The notes under the pieces: generated by a model
Told to the model about the DNA's origin: nothing
Database searches by the model: none
The model's input: only the letters and a program-made list of their open reading frames with translations
From: Chloroflexota bacterium
GTDB lineage: Bacteria; Chloroflexota; Anaerolineae; UBA7937; B3-Chlor
DNA: 64,000 nucleotides
Direction: 5' to 3'
Assembly: GCA_030603665.1 (NCBI GenBank)
Contig: JAUVXJ010000015.1
Span: 1 to 64,000, forward strand
Made by a program: the position numbers and the translations under genes
In this document: in pieces, positions 1 to 8,700 of the stretch
Position numbering within the stretch: position 1 is the stretch's first letter
How the letters are laid out: every line of letters begins with the position of its first letter

Positions 1-1497
1 GTTCCCGTCCAATCTACCGTTGTCCGTAGTCACCGTGAACGGCGCCGGACCGCGCAGGTCCCCAGGACCTTTGCCCAGATAGACCGCTGTTGGATTGCCT
101 GAGAACTGAAAACTCACCACCGTCGGCTGACCCACGCTCACGGGGTCCACCGTGGCGCTGTCGGTGATCTTGGCGATCCAGGGCGTGAAGTCCACCGCGA
201 TGCTGTCCACCAGATCTTCGCAGATGGGGTCACATCCCGCCGCCTCCGGACCACCAGGGCAGCCCCACCAGTTGCCTTCCAGGTTGATGCCGCCGTCCCC
301 GCGCAACTTGCGATCACCCTCGATGAGGACCCCGCACTCGTTTCCGCAGATGATGCTCCCGTTCACCAGTATGGATTCGGCCTCCCACATATCATCCAGG
401 TCCACCCCAGCTCCGTTGTCGCGAGCGATGCAGTCTTGGATGGACAGTGTCCCCAAAATCCCCTCGGGATCGAAGCCCGATTCCTCGTTGCCGTTGGATG
501 TGCAGTTCTTGATGGTCACGCCCCCACCATCCAAGTCCACTCCCAGCGAGGCGTCGAGGCCCCTACCTCTCACAAGCACTCCGTCATATCCATTGCCGTT
601 GGTTGTGCAGCCGGTGATGGTCACCGAATCGGGGTTGGCCACGCCGGCAGGGCCAACCTCCTGGCCTCCGAAACGCAAGGGCTCTACCACTATCCCCTCC
701 CCCTCGTTGCCATTGGCGGTGCAGTCTTCGATCGTGACCTTGCCGCCAGCGCCACGCACGGCGATGCCCCACGGCCGGCACTCTATCGATCCTTCAATGG
801 CCGCGAATTCGCAGCGGTTCTCATTGGACGTGCAGCCGGTGATGGTCACGTCGCCCAGGGTCTGCCACACGTGGATGCCCGCCCCATTGTTGCCGTTGGT
901 GGTGCAATCGGTGATGGTCACGTCTCCCTCGGCCCGGACCTCGATGCCATCCTCTCCAGTATTGCTGGCATCCACGTTCCGAATCACCACATCCCGGGTC
1001 AAGGCGGGGCCAAGTCCCCCCTGCGCCCCGGCAGGCGCGGGGGGCAAGCCGCCACCCACCCGCAGGTCTATGGCACTATACAGCGAACGGAGCACGAAAC
1101 CGTCGATGGTCACGTCTCCATCGAACGGAGGATTCCCCGTGTAGATCTCGGGATTGTCACCCGGATTATCCACCGTCACCGTGCCCGGCGCGGGGTTACC
1201 ATTGGCATCCACCGTGATCAGGGTGATGTCTCCCTCTGGGTCCATCTGGCTCAGGTCAACGCCCGCGTTGTAGGTGGCGGGGAAGACGTAGATCGTGTCC
1301 CCGGGCTGGGCGGCGTTTACCGCAGCCTGGATACTGGTGTAGCAGGGGTCTTTGTTCTGACAGTCCCTGGCCACGTACTTGTCCACGTACCGCACGCCGC
1401 CAGCACCCGCCGCCGGCGCAACACCCACCACCAGGCAGAGAACCAAGGCCATAACGAGCAGGGAACACCACTTTGTGACCACCAACCATTTCCTCAT
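1..1497 (-). CDS. Secreted right-handed beta-helix protein (3' end beyond window)
   Basis: The frame stays open for 499 codons from an ATG at 1497 to the window edge, so the C-terminus is missing. A GGAGGG ribosome site (1507-1512) precedes the ATG. Residues 1-32 form a signal peptide: basic MRK start, hydrophobic core, cleavage near AGA. Next comes the SIQAAVNAAQPGDTI motif that usually opens pectin-lyase-like beta-helix domains. At least six rungs of the pattern VTIxxCTxNxNxGxG follow (roughly residues 165-350), then an NWWGCPGGP motif often seen at the end of such helices. The final part looks like the start of a beta-sandwich domain. The likely role is an exported surface or extracellular protein; the ligand is unknown. 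The plus-strand open frames over this region are mirror images of its repeats. Confidence 0.8.
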   Translation of the reverse strand, partial: MRKWLVVTKWCSLLVMALVLCLVVGVAPAAGAGGVRYVDKYVARDCQNKDPCYTSIQAAVNAAQPGDTIYVFPATYNAGVDLSQMDPEGDITLITVDANGNPAPGTVTVDNPGDNPEIYTGNPPFDGDVTIDGFVLRSLYSAIDLRVGGGLPPAPAGAQGGLGPALTRDVVIRNVDASNTGEDGIEVRAEGDVTITDCTTNGNNGAGIHVWQTLGDVTITGCTSNENRCEFAAIEGSIECRPWGIAVRGAGGKVTIEDCTANGNEGEGIVVEPLRFGGQEVGPAGVANPDSVTITGCTTNGNGYDGVLVRGRGLDASLGVDLDGGGVTIKNCTSNGNEESGFDPEGILGTLSIQDCIARDNGAGVDLDDMWEAESILVNGSIICGNECGVLIEGDRKLRGDGGINLEGNWWGCPGGPEAAGCDPICEDLVDSIAVDFTPWIAKITDSATVDPVSVGQPTVVSFQFSGNPTAVYLGKGPGDLRGPAPFTVTTDNGRLDGN

Positions 1498-1550
1498 TTT
1501 CGTCTTCCCTCCTATGAGTTTGCCCCAACCGCGGGGGCCGCGCAGTACAT

Positions 1551-1579
1551 CCTCCCGGAGGTTTGAAACCTCCGGGAGG
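1551..1579. repeat. 29-bp perfect palindrome, GGTTTGAAACC core (copy 1)
   Basis: Two 14-nt arms are perfect reverse complements around a single G. The centre reads AGGTTTGAAACCT and the outer arm is CCTCCCGG. The same core with a different but still perfectly paired outer arm occurs at 45102-45130, and a degenerate copy lies at 45031-45059. This copy sits just upstream of the beta-helix gene start and could form a hairpin in either transcript. It resembles a REP-type dispersed palindrome; function unknown. Confidence 0.75.
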
Positions 1580-1734
1580 TTCGTATCTACCTTCTACGCA
1601 GTCGGAGACTTGCGTACCCGGCCAGGCCCATCAGACCGCTGCCCAAGAGCAGCATCGTCCCCTAACTCCGCCACAAAGCCTGCCGCACAATGCGCTCCGA
1701 TGCCCGTGCGGGATTCAAGAGTACCATTTTCCTA

Positions 1735-1763
1735 TTGACAAGCGACTGGCAACCTCGTAAACT
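1735..1763 (+). promoter_or_regulatory. Sigma70-type promoter of the 1814 gene
   Basis: TTGACA (1735-1740), 17-nt spacer, TAAACT (1758-1763). The predicted start of transcription is near 1770, about 45 nt before the ATG at 1814. It could serve the whole cyclic-di-GMP cluster. Confidence 0.7.
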
Positions 1764-1813
1764 AGACTATGCCTGTTTTCACACTGTTTCACATCGTTTC
1801 TGGAGGATAGGCC

Positions 1814-2353
1814 ATGGCTCTGCTCGTTGCGCGGGAGGCGTCAGAGTATCTGCACGTCAGTCTCTTCACCCTGAGCAGGATAGAGAAAGAAGCGCTGCTG
1901 GTGCCTTTTCGCACGCCCGGGGGACATAGGAGGTACAGCCTGGAGATGCTCAACGAGTACCTGGAACGTACCAGGTCTCCATCGACGGAGCCTAGGGGGA
2001 GAATCCTGGTCGTGGATGATGGCAACGAGCTGGCCAGCTCCTTAGCGCAAACCCTACCGTCGTGTCGATTCATGAGCGCTCGGGACGAACTCCAGGTGGG
2101 CATGAAGCTGGCGGAGTTCAATCCCGATCTCGTCCTGGTCAACACAGGAATGAAGAGCATTGACGGTGCGGATCTGTGTCGGCGGCTGAACGGGCAAAGC
2201 CAGGACGTCAAGATACTCCCCTTCGACCCACCAAGGCAGGCAGGAACAGGCTCCATGGCGAGTACCATTGACTTGGGGGCCCTTGCTCCGCTACAGGAGC
2301 GTATTGCAGCCGCACTGGGACCTGCCCTCTCAGCGATGACGTCGGGACCCTGA
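1814..2353 (+). CDS. MerR/excisionase-type HTH fused to a pseudo-receiver domain
   Basis: This 179-residue protein starts at an ATG with GGAGG at 1802-1806. Residues 3-52 are a winged-helix domain of the MerR/excisionase class, with the diagnostic FRTPGGHRRY motif, so DNA binding is expected. Residues 63-175 look like a response-regulator receiver: the acidic pair is present in ILVVDD, but the phospho-acceptor position reads DLVLVNTGM, with Asn110 where Asp is expected. The C-terminal half is poorly conserved. The usual phosphorylation therefore cannot occur, and the domain may bind a ligand or partner instead. It heads the cluster that contains a diguanylate cyclase and two HD-GYP proteins, which suggests a local transcriptional regulator. 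Family calls are firm; the role is inferred. Confidence 0.75.
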   Translation: MALLVAREASEYLHVSLFTLSRIEKEALLVPFRTPGGHRRYSLEMLNEYLERTRSPSTEPRGRILVVDDGNELASSLAQTLPSCRFMSARDELQVGMKLAEFNPDLVLVNTGMKSIDGADLCRRLNGQSQDVKILPFDPPRQAGTGSMASTIDLGALAPLQERIAAALGPALSAMTSGP

Positions 2354-2456
2354 GCGGCGCGGCCGCAGCACAATAGGAGATAGACTCCACGGATTGCCGG
2401 ATGCGTGACGCTCGGCGCCCGAGTACCGCTGAGGAGAGAAGCGCAAGAGTCAGGTC

Positions 2457-3941
2457 ATGGCAGGAGAGAGCATCCTTATCGTAGATGATGACCCCAGGAA
2501 TGTGGAATTCCTCCGGGATTCCCTCCTGGACCCTGGCGGCTACACCACCCTCTGTGCAACCGATGGAGAAGAAGCCCTGCACCTGGCACTGACCCAAGAG
2601 CCGGACCTGATCCTCCTCGATTTGCAGATGCCCAAGATGGATGGACTTGAAGTGCTTGAAGCGCTCAAAAAGGGCGGCAGAGAAGTCCCTACCATTCTCA
2701 TCACCGCCCACGGCTCTGAGAGTATTGCGGTGCAAGCATTCCGTCTCGGAGTCAGAGACTACTTCCAGAAGCCTTTCAGGGCTACCGAGATCATGCAGGC
2801 GGTAGATAGATCGCTGGTGGAGGCACGCCTGAGGAGGGAGAAGGAACGGCTAACCGAAAAAGTCCAACAGATCAATCGGCAGCTGCAACAGAGACTGGAA
2901 GAGCTGGGCATCCTGTACAACATCACCAAATCGGTGGCTTCTGTCCTCGATCTGGATAGTCTGCTGCGTCGAATTGTGGAGGCCACCACATTCGTGACCG
3001 GCGCTGAGGAGGCATCTCTGTTCTTGGTGGATGAACAGACACAGGAGGTCCACCTGAGGGCCATCCAGGGAAGTGAGGACCGAGAGGTTCGAAGAACCAA
3101 GACGGAGGCCGATGACGCTGTCGTCAGACAGGTGGTGACTACCGGCCAGGTGGGTATCATAAAGAACCCCCATCCCGGTGCGATTGAACCGGGCCTTATG
3201 ACCGTGGCGGTGCCCCTGAAGGTCCGCGAGAAAGCAATTGGGGCCCTGTGCGCTTGCCGGAAGGAGAACTCCGGACCCATCGCAGACAATGATCGTTACC
3301 TGCTGTCCGCATTGGCTGACCACGCAGCCATCGCCATCGAGAACGCCCGGCTGTACGAAGCAACTCAGCTGAAACTTGCGCAGCGCAAGGAGTCGGAGGA
3401 AGCCATCAGGCAGTTGGCCTACCACGATCCTCTGACAGGCCTGCCCAACCGCATGCTTTTCGACGATCGCCTTGGCGTCGCCCTTGCTCGCGCCCGCCGC
3501 TATCAGCAGAGGGTGGCCGTGTTGCTGCTGGATCTGGACCGGTTCAAAGAGGTCAACGACAGCTTGGGACACTCGGTGGGAGACCAGTTGCTGAGAGCCG
3601 TTGGCAAGCGATTGGTCGCTTTGCTTCGAGCCAGTGACAGCGTGTGCCGTATGGGTGGCGACGAATTCCTTCTGCTACTTACCGAAATAGAGAGGGTAGA
3701 ACACGCATCGAGAGCGGCCGAGAGAATCCTGGATATCATAAGAGTACCCATTGGTCTCGACGAACACAGCCTCCACGTCACCACCAGCATAGGCTTCGCC
3801 CTCTACCCCGACGATGGGCAGGACGGAGACACTCTGGTAGAGAGAGCAGACGCCGCCATGTATCGTGCCAAGGACGCCGGGCGAGACAACTGGAAGCGCT
3901 ATGCCATGGATAGCCTAGATGACACATCCCGCCTATCCTAG
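2457..3941 (+). CDS. Response regulator diguanylate cyclase (receiver-GAF-GGDEF)
   Basis: The 494 residues contain a receiver (1-125, phospho-acceptor Asp55 in LILLDLQMP), a coiled-coil linker (about 125-150), a GAF domain (about 155-305) and a GGDEF domain (about 325-490). The active-site GGDEF is intact at 400-404. An RxxD inhibitory site (RASD, 391-394) lies exactly five residues upstream, as in product-inhibited cyclases. The predicted reaction is 2 GTP to cyclic di-GMP, controlled by phosphorylation and by a GAF ligand. It lies between the MerR/pseudo-receiver protein and an HD-GYP phosphodiesterase on the same strand, so synthesis and breakdown genes are neighbours. The ribosome site is weak (GAGGAGAG about 18 nt upstream). 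Confidence 0.9.
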   Translation: MAGESILIVDDDPRNVEFLRDSLLDPGGYTTLCATDGEEALHLALTQEPDLILLDLQMPKMDGLEVLEALKKGGREVPTILITAHGSESIAVQAFRLGVRDYFQKPFRATEIMQAVDRSLVEARLRREKERLTEKVQQINRQLQQRLEELGILYNITKSVASVLDLDSLLRRIVEATTFVTGAEEASLFLVDEQTQEVHLRAIQGSEDREVRRTKTEADDAVVRQVVTTGQVGIIKNPHPGAIEPGLMTVAVPLKVREKAIGALCACRKENSGPIADNDRYLLSALADHAAIAIENARLYEATQLKLAQRKESEEAIRQLAYHDPLTGLPNRMLFDDRLGVALARARRYQQRVAVLLLDLDRFKEVNDSLGHSVGDQLLRAVGKRLVALLRASDSVCRMGGDEFLLLLTEIERVEHASRAAERILDIIRVPIGLDEHSLHVTTSIGFALYPDDGQDGDTLVERADAAMYRAKDAGRDNWKRYAMDSLDDTSRLS

Positions 3942-4036
3942 CCATTCCGATGTCCACACTCGTGTGCGCGGCCGTGGGGGATTCGCTGTCCTCCGCACGC
4001 TGGCAGTCGCACACCTAGGGAGCGAGTCCAAGACAT

Positions 4037-5416
4037 ATGGCTGACACCAGACCCGAGATACTGATCGTTGATGACGACGCCCACTTCAGGAGGACCTTCA
4101 CCGATGTTCTGAAGGCGAACGGCTACGAGCCATTGGCCGTCGGCTACGGGGACGCAGCTCTTGAGATAGTTGCGCATCAGATGCCCACGGTTGCAGTCAT
4201 AGATCTGCGGTTGCCAGACATCTCAGGACTAGAACTGCTCGGGCAGGTCAAGGAGGTGTCCCCGGACACGGAATGCATCGTCCTCACAGGATATGCCTCG
4301 CAGCAATCCGCTATCGAGGCGGTGAACCTCGGAGCGTACAGCTACGTGCAGAAGCCCCACGATCCCGAGCAACTGCTCCTCAGCATCCGCAGGGCTAGCG
4401 AGAAATGTGCATCCAACAGGGCTTTGCGAGAGTCGGAGGAGAAATACCGCGTTCTGGTAGAGCAATCGCTTCAGGGTATGGTGGTTGCTCAGGGTATCCC
4501 GCCTCGCCTTGTGTTTGCCAACAGAGCTATCGGTGAGATTCTGGGACACAGCGTCCAGGAATTGCTCTCCCTATCCACCGAGGAAATCCCGAACCTGATA
4601 CACCCCGAGGACCGTGGGTTCTTCTTCCAGCGCTATCGCGACCGCCTACAAGGCAAACCTGCACCTCCGGGCTACGAGGTCCGCGGCATGAGGAAGGACA
4701 GGTCCGTCTGTTGGCTGGAACTCCACTCCAGCCCCATTGTATATGGTGGCCACCCCGCGGTCCAGGCAGTATTCATAGATGTCAGTGACCGAAAGCAGGC
4801 CGAGAGGGAACTCCGAGAGAGCTACGAGACGGCGCAAGAGAGCCTTATGGGCACCGTCAATGCTCTGGCAGCAGCGGTGGAAAAGAGGGACCCCTATACG
4901 GCTGGCCACCAACGACGGGTGGCCGAGTTGGCGGCGGCCATCGCTAGAGAACTGAGTCTGCCCGAAGATCGGATCAACGGAGTTCTCATGGCTGGTCTGA
5001 TCCACGATATCGGTAAGATCTTCATTCCGACGGAGATTCTCAGCAAACCCAGCAAGCTCAGCGAGATCGAAATGATGATGATTCGAACACACTCCCAGGC
5101 TGGGTACGACGTGTTGAGCACCGTGGACTTCCCTTGGCCTGTTGCCGAGATGGTACTCCAGCATCACGAAAGCATGACTGGCTCAGGGTATCCCCGCGGC
5201 TTGTCGGGTGAGGAAATCCTACAGGACGTCCCGATCCTATCCGTCGCGGATGCGGCCGACGCCATGGCTTCCCGTCGCCCTTACCGAGCAGCGCACTCCA
5301 CCGAGAGAACCCTCGAGGAGGTTACGCAGAGCAGGGGTACTCTCTACGACCACGACGCGGTGGATGCTGTGCTGAAACTTGTTACGCAAGACGGATACAA
5401 GCTTGGCAGCGGATGA
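4037..5416 (+). CDS. Response regulator with PAS and HD-GYP cyclic-di-GMP phosphodiesterase
   Basis: The 459-residue protein has an N-terminal receiver (1-125) with phospho-acceptor Asp56 in AVIDLRLPD, a PAS domain (about 135-255) ending in the usual DVSDRKQAE motif, and an HD-GYP domain (about 265-455). The catalytic His323-Asp324 (HDIGKIF), the downstream HHE and the GSGYP signature are all present, so hydrolysis of cyclic di-GMP is expected. The PAS and HD-GYP parts closely resemble the C-terminus of the 1720-residue protein that follows, which suggests duplication. It follows the diguanylate cyclase by 95 bp. Confidence 0.9.
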   Translation: MADTRPEILIVDDDAHFRRTFTDVLKANGYEPLAVGYGDAALEIVAHQMPTVAVIDLRLPDISGLELLGQVKEVSPDTECIVLTGYASQQSAIEAVNLGAYSYVQKPHDPEQLLLSIRRASEKCASNRALRESEEKYRVLVEQSLQGMVVAQGIPPRLVFANRAIGEILGHSVQELLSLSTEEIPNLIHPEDRGFFFQRYRDRLQGKPAPPGYEVRGMRKDRSVCWLELHSSPIVYGGHPAVQAVFIDVSDRKQAERELRESYETAQESLMGTVNALAAAVEKRDPYTAGHQRRVAELAAAIARELSLPEDRINGVLMAGLIHDIGKIFIPTEILSKPSKLSEIEMMMIRTHSQAGYDVLSTVDFPWPVAEMVLQHHESMTGSGYPRGLSGEEILQDVPILSVADAADAMASRRPYRAAHSTERTLEEVTQSRGTLYDHDAVDAVLKLVTQDGYKLGSG

Positions 5417-5790
5417 GGGCCAGATGCTAGGCATCCCACTCCGCGACCTTACACGAACGGAACCACAGGAGAGCGGCTGGCAAGCCACCTCCCTCCCGGG
5501 GGCCGAGCCTGCCGCAAGCGGGGTGATGAGCCCGCCCCATTAGTGTAAGGCTCTGTTCTCCTGAAGGATGCGGCTACGGTTGCCGATGTGATCGTGCCGG
5601 GCGTCACACCGCCGCTGCCAGTTCGTGGGGGCGGGCTTGACATCCCTGCCCACACCGACGTTACTGTACGTGTTGTGGATGGCGGCGACGCTGATCTCGC
5701 CACATGTCTGAACAAATAGAAAGGTCGCGACACACACTGGCGCCACGCTGCACCCGATCGCGCTGAACCACACAGAGGAAATGACACAAG
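5417..5790. other. Gene-free stretch before the multi-GAF gene
   Basis: No convincing gene is seen here. A TTGACA at 5637-5642 is followed after 17 nt by GTTACT, a poor -10, so a promoter for the gene at 5791 is possible but weakly supported. Open frames on the minus strand lack family resemblance. Confidence 0.4.
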
Positions 5791-8700
5791 ATGAGCAACC
5801 AGCGCCAGAGGCAGCCCCGACCCGAGGCTGCCTCACAAACTCCACAACGCGAGCGCGACCAGTTCGGAGCAGCGATGGATCAAACGGACCAGGAGATGAG
5901 GGACAGGTCACGTACTCAAGAGCGCGCCGTGGCTCTGAGCAGAACGACTGCCAGAGTCCATAGCTTGCTCAATCCTGACCGAGTTCTGGAAACCATAGGC
6001 ACCGAGCTGAGGGATCAGGGGCTCATGTGCTACTTCGGCCTTCTGGACGACGGGACTGACGAACTCGTCTTGGGACACACAAACCTCAGTTCGAAGACTC
6101 TAGAAGCAACGGAGGCGATAGTTGGGATGCCGGTTGCGGACATCCGGCTGCCGGCGGATGCGTCCACGCACCTCTCGGCAGTGCTCCGGGACGGTGAGAC
6201 CATCTTCGAGAAGGGAGTTGAGCTCCGCATCCGGGAAGTGGTTCCGGCACCCATGAAGGGCATTGCCTTTCAACTCGCTGAACTCCTGCAAGCGCGTCAG
6301 GCCATCGCAGCGCCCCTCGTTGCTGGCTCCGATACTCTCGGTATCCTGGCTGTATGGTCGGAGCATCTTGCCGAAGAGGACGTGCCCACTGTGACCATGC
6401 TGGCGCAACACGCCGCGCTCGCCATCGAAAGAGCGAACCTCTACGAAGATGAGATGCGGACGGTCTTCGAGATGGAGGCTCTTCGCAAGACGACGTTGGA
6501 CATGACCCGGCAACTTGACCTTCCACAGCTGCTGCGCGCCATCGTGGAACGAGCCGCCTCCTTGGTGGGAACGAAAGCGGGCGGGCTATACCTATACTGG
6601 CCCGAACGGGAAGAGCTGGAACTGGTTGTCAGCCACAACCTGGGCGCGGACTACACGGGCACCCGGTTGAAGGTCGGAGAGGGTCTCTCAGGTAGAGTGA
6701 TCCTGACCGGAGAACCATTGGTCGTCGAGCGCTACTCGAGTTGGCAGAACCGCTCGAGCAAGTACGATGCTACACATTTCGGAGGTGTCCTGGCGGTCCC
6801 CCTGAAGTGGGGAGATAAGCTCATTGGTGTGCTGAATCTGACCGACGGCGGCATTCCCAGATCCTTCAGCGACCGCGATCTCTGGCTCTTGGAGTGGTTC
6901 GCCAACCACGCTGCGGTTGCCATTGAGAACGCACGCCTCTTCGCCGAGAGCGACCACAAGATCGAGCAACTGGCTGCGCTCCATGAGCTCACTCTCGACA
7001 TTCTCGCTGAGACCGACCCCTCAGACTTGCTGCTAAGCATCGTACGGAAGGCCACCGAGTTGCTCGATGCCCAAGCAGGAGCGATCGATCTATTTGACCC
7101 CGAGAGTCAGCAACTGAGAATGGAGTATAGCCACGGCTACAAGCGCGACTACACCGGAATAGGACTCGCTCCTGGGGAAGGTGTAGCAGGGATAGTGTGT
7201 CAGACCAGGCAACCGCTCGCGGTGGCCGACTACGCCAACTGGCCCGACAGGGTTCCCCAAGTGAACAAGGACGAGATCGCCGCTGCTCTCGGCGTGCCGC
7301 TGCTGCGAGGTGACGAACTCCTTGGAGTCCTCACCATCGACCGCAGGGACTCACCTCCCTTCAGCGACGAGGACGTTCAGCTCGCCACTTTATTCGCCGG
7401 CCAGGCAGCCATTGCCATGGAGAACGCGCGTCTACATGAGGAGCAGGCACGGAGATCGCGGGAACTGCTCGCTCTCTACGAGACCTCGCTACACGTTGCC
7501 AGTCGCCTGGAACTTCGCAGCCTGCTCAGAGCGATCATTGGGCGCGCGGTGGATCTGTTGGGGGGGAGATCAGGAGACATCTATCTCCACCGACCGGACA
7601 CACACGACCTGCTGAGCGCTGCCTCGCATCAGATGCCCGCCCAGGTCGAGGGCTCGGTGATGGAATCCGGCGAAGGAATCGGCGGTAGGGTGATGGATTC
7701 CCGTCAGCCGCTGATCGTTGATGACTACGAGTCATGGGCAGGCCGCTCAGACACATACTCCGGCTATGGCTTCGCTCGTGTGATAGGTGTCCCCATCCTG
7801 TACGGCGAGGAACTACTGGGGGTGATAGTGGTCGAGAGAGCCAAGGAGAGCTCTCGGTTCACCGAAACGGACCAGAATCTCCTCGATCTCTTTGCCCAGC
7901 AGGCAGCAGTCGCCATCGAGAACTCCAGGCTCTTCGAAGAGACCAGGCAGAGGGCGGAAGAACTGGAAGGCCTCTACCAGGTCTCCACCGAGGTTGCGGA
8001 ACAGCTCGAGCTCCCTGCTTTGCTCAACACCATCGTCCGACGAGCAATCGACTTGCTGGATGCGCTCTCCGGGAGCTTGTACCTCTGCGACCCGGCGAGG
8101 GAAGACCTCGAACTAATCGCGGTGCAGGGAGACACGAGAGATCACACAGGTATCCGAGTAGCTCGTGGAGAAGGGGCCTGCGGCAAGGTCGTCCAGAGCG
8201 GAGAGCCCGTGGTGGTGAAGGGCCACGGCCGGTGGGACGGGAAGGCATCACAGTCTGAAGATGAGCCCATCCGTAGCGCGCTGGCTGTCCCCTTCAGGCA
8301 AGGCGACACCATGCTGGGAGTGCTACTCGTCGATGACGCAAGTCCCGAGCGCGTCTTCGACGCCTCGGACGTGCGCGTCGCCACCCTCTTCGCCAACCAG
8401 GCGGCCATCGCCATCCAAAACGCCCGCCTCTTCGCCGAACGTGAGCGGACGATCCGGCAGTTGGCAGCCTTGCAGGACGTCTCCCTCCAGGTGGTTTCAA
8501 AAACCGACCTCTCCGAGGTTCTCCCCACCATAGTGAGGGTGGCGGCGCAGTTGCTCGGGGCGCAGGCTGGAGCCATAGACCTCTGCAATCCTCAGAACGA
8601 GGAGCTGGAGCTGACCGCCATTTATGGGTACGAGGATGCTCTGGTCGGCAAGAAACACGCCTTGGGAGAAGGAGTGGTCGGCCGCGTCGCGCAGTCCGAG

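Noticed and set aside
152..1566. Two long plus-strand open frames of 330 and 376 codons
   Set aside because: They mirror the periodic codons of the minus-strand beta-helix gene, which has a signal peptide, ribosome site and family motifs.
5637..5665. Promoter for the eight-GAF gene (TTGACA-17-GTTACT)
   Set aside because: The -10 matches only three of six positions; mentioned in the gap description but not called.
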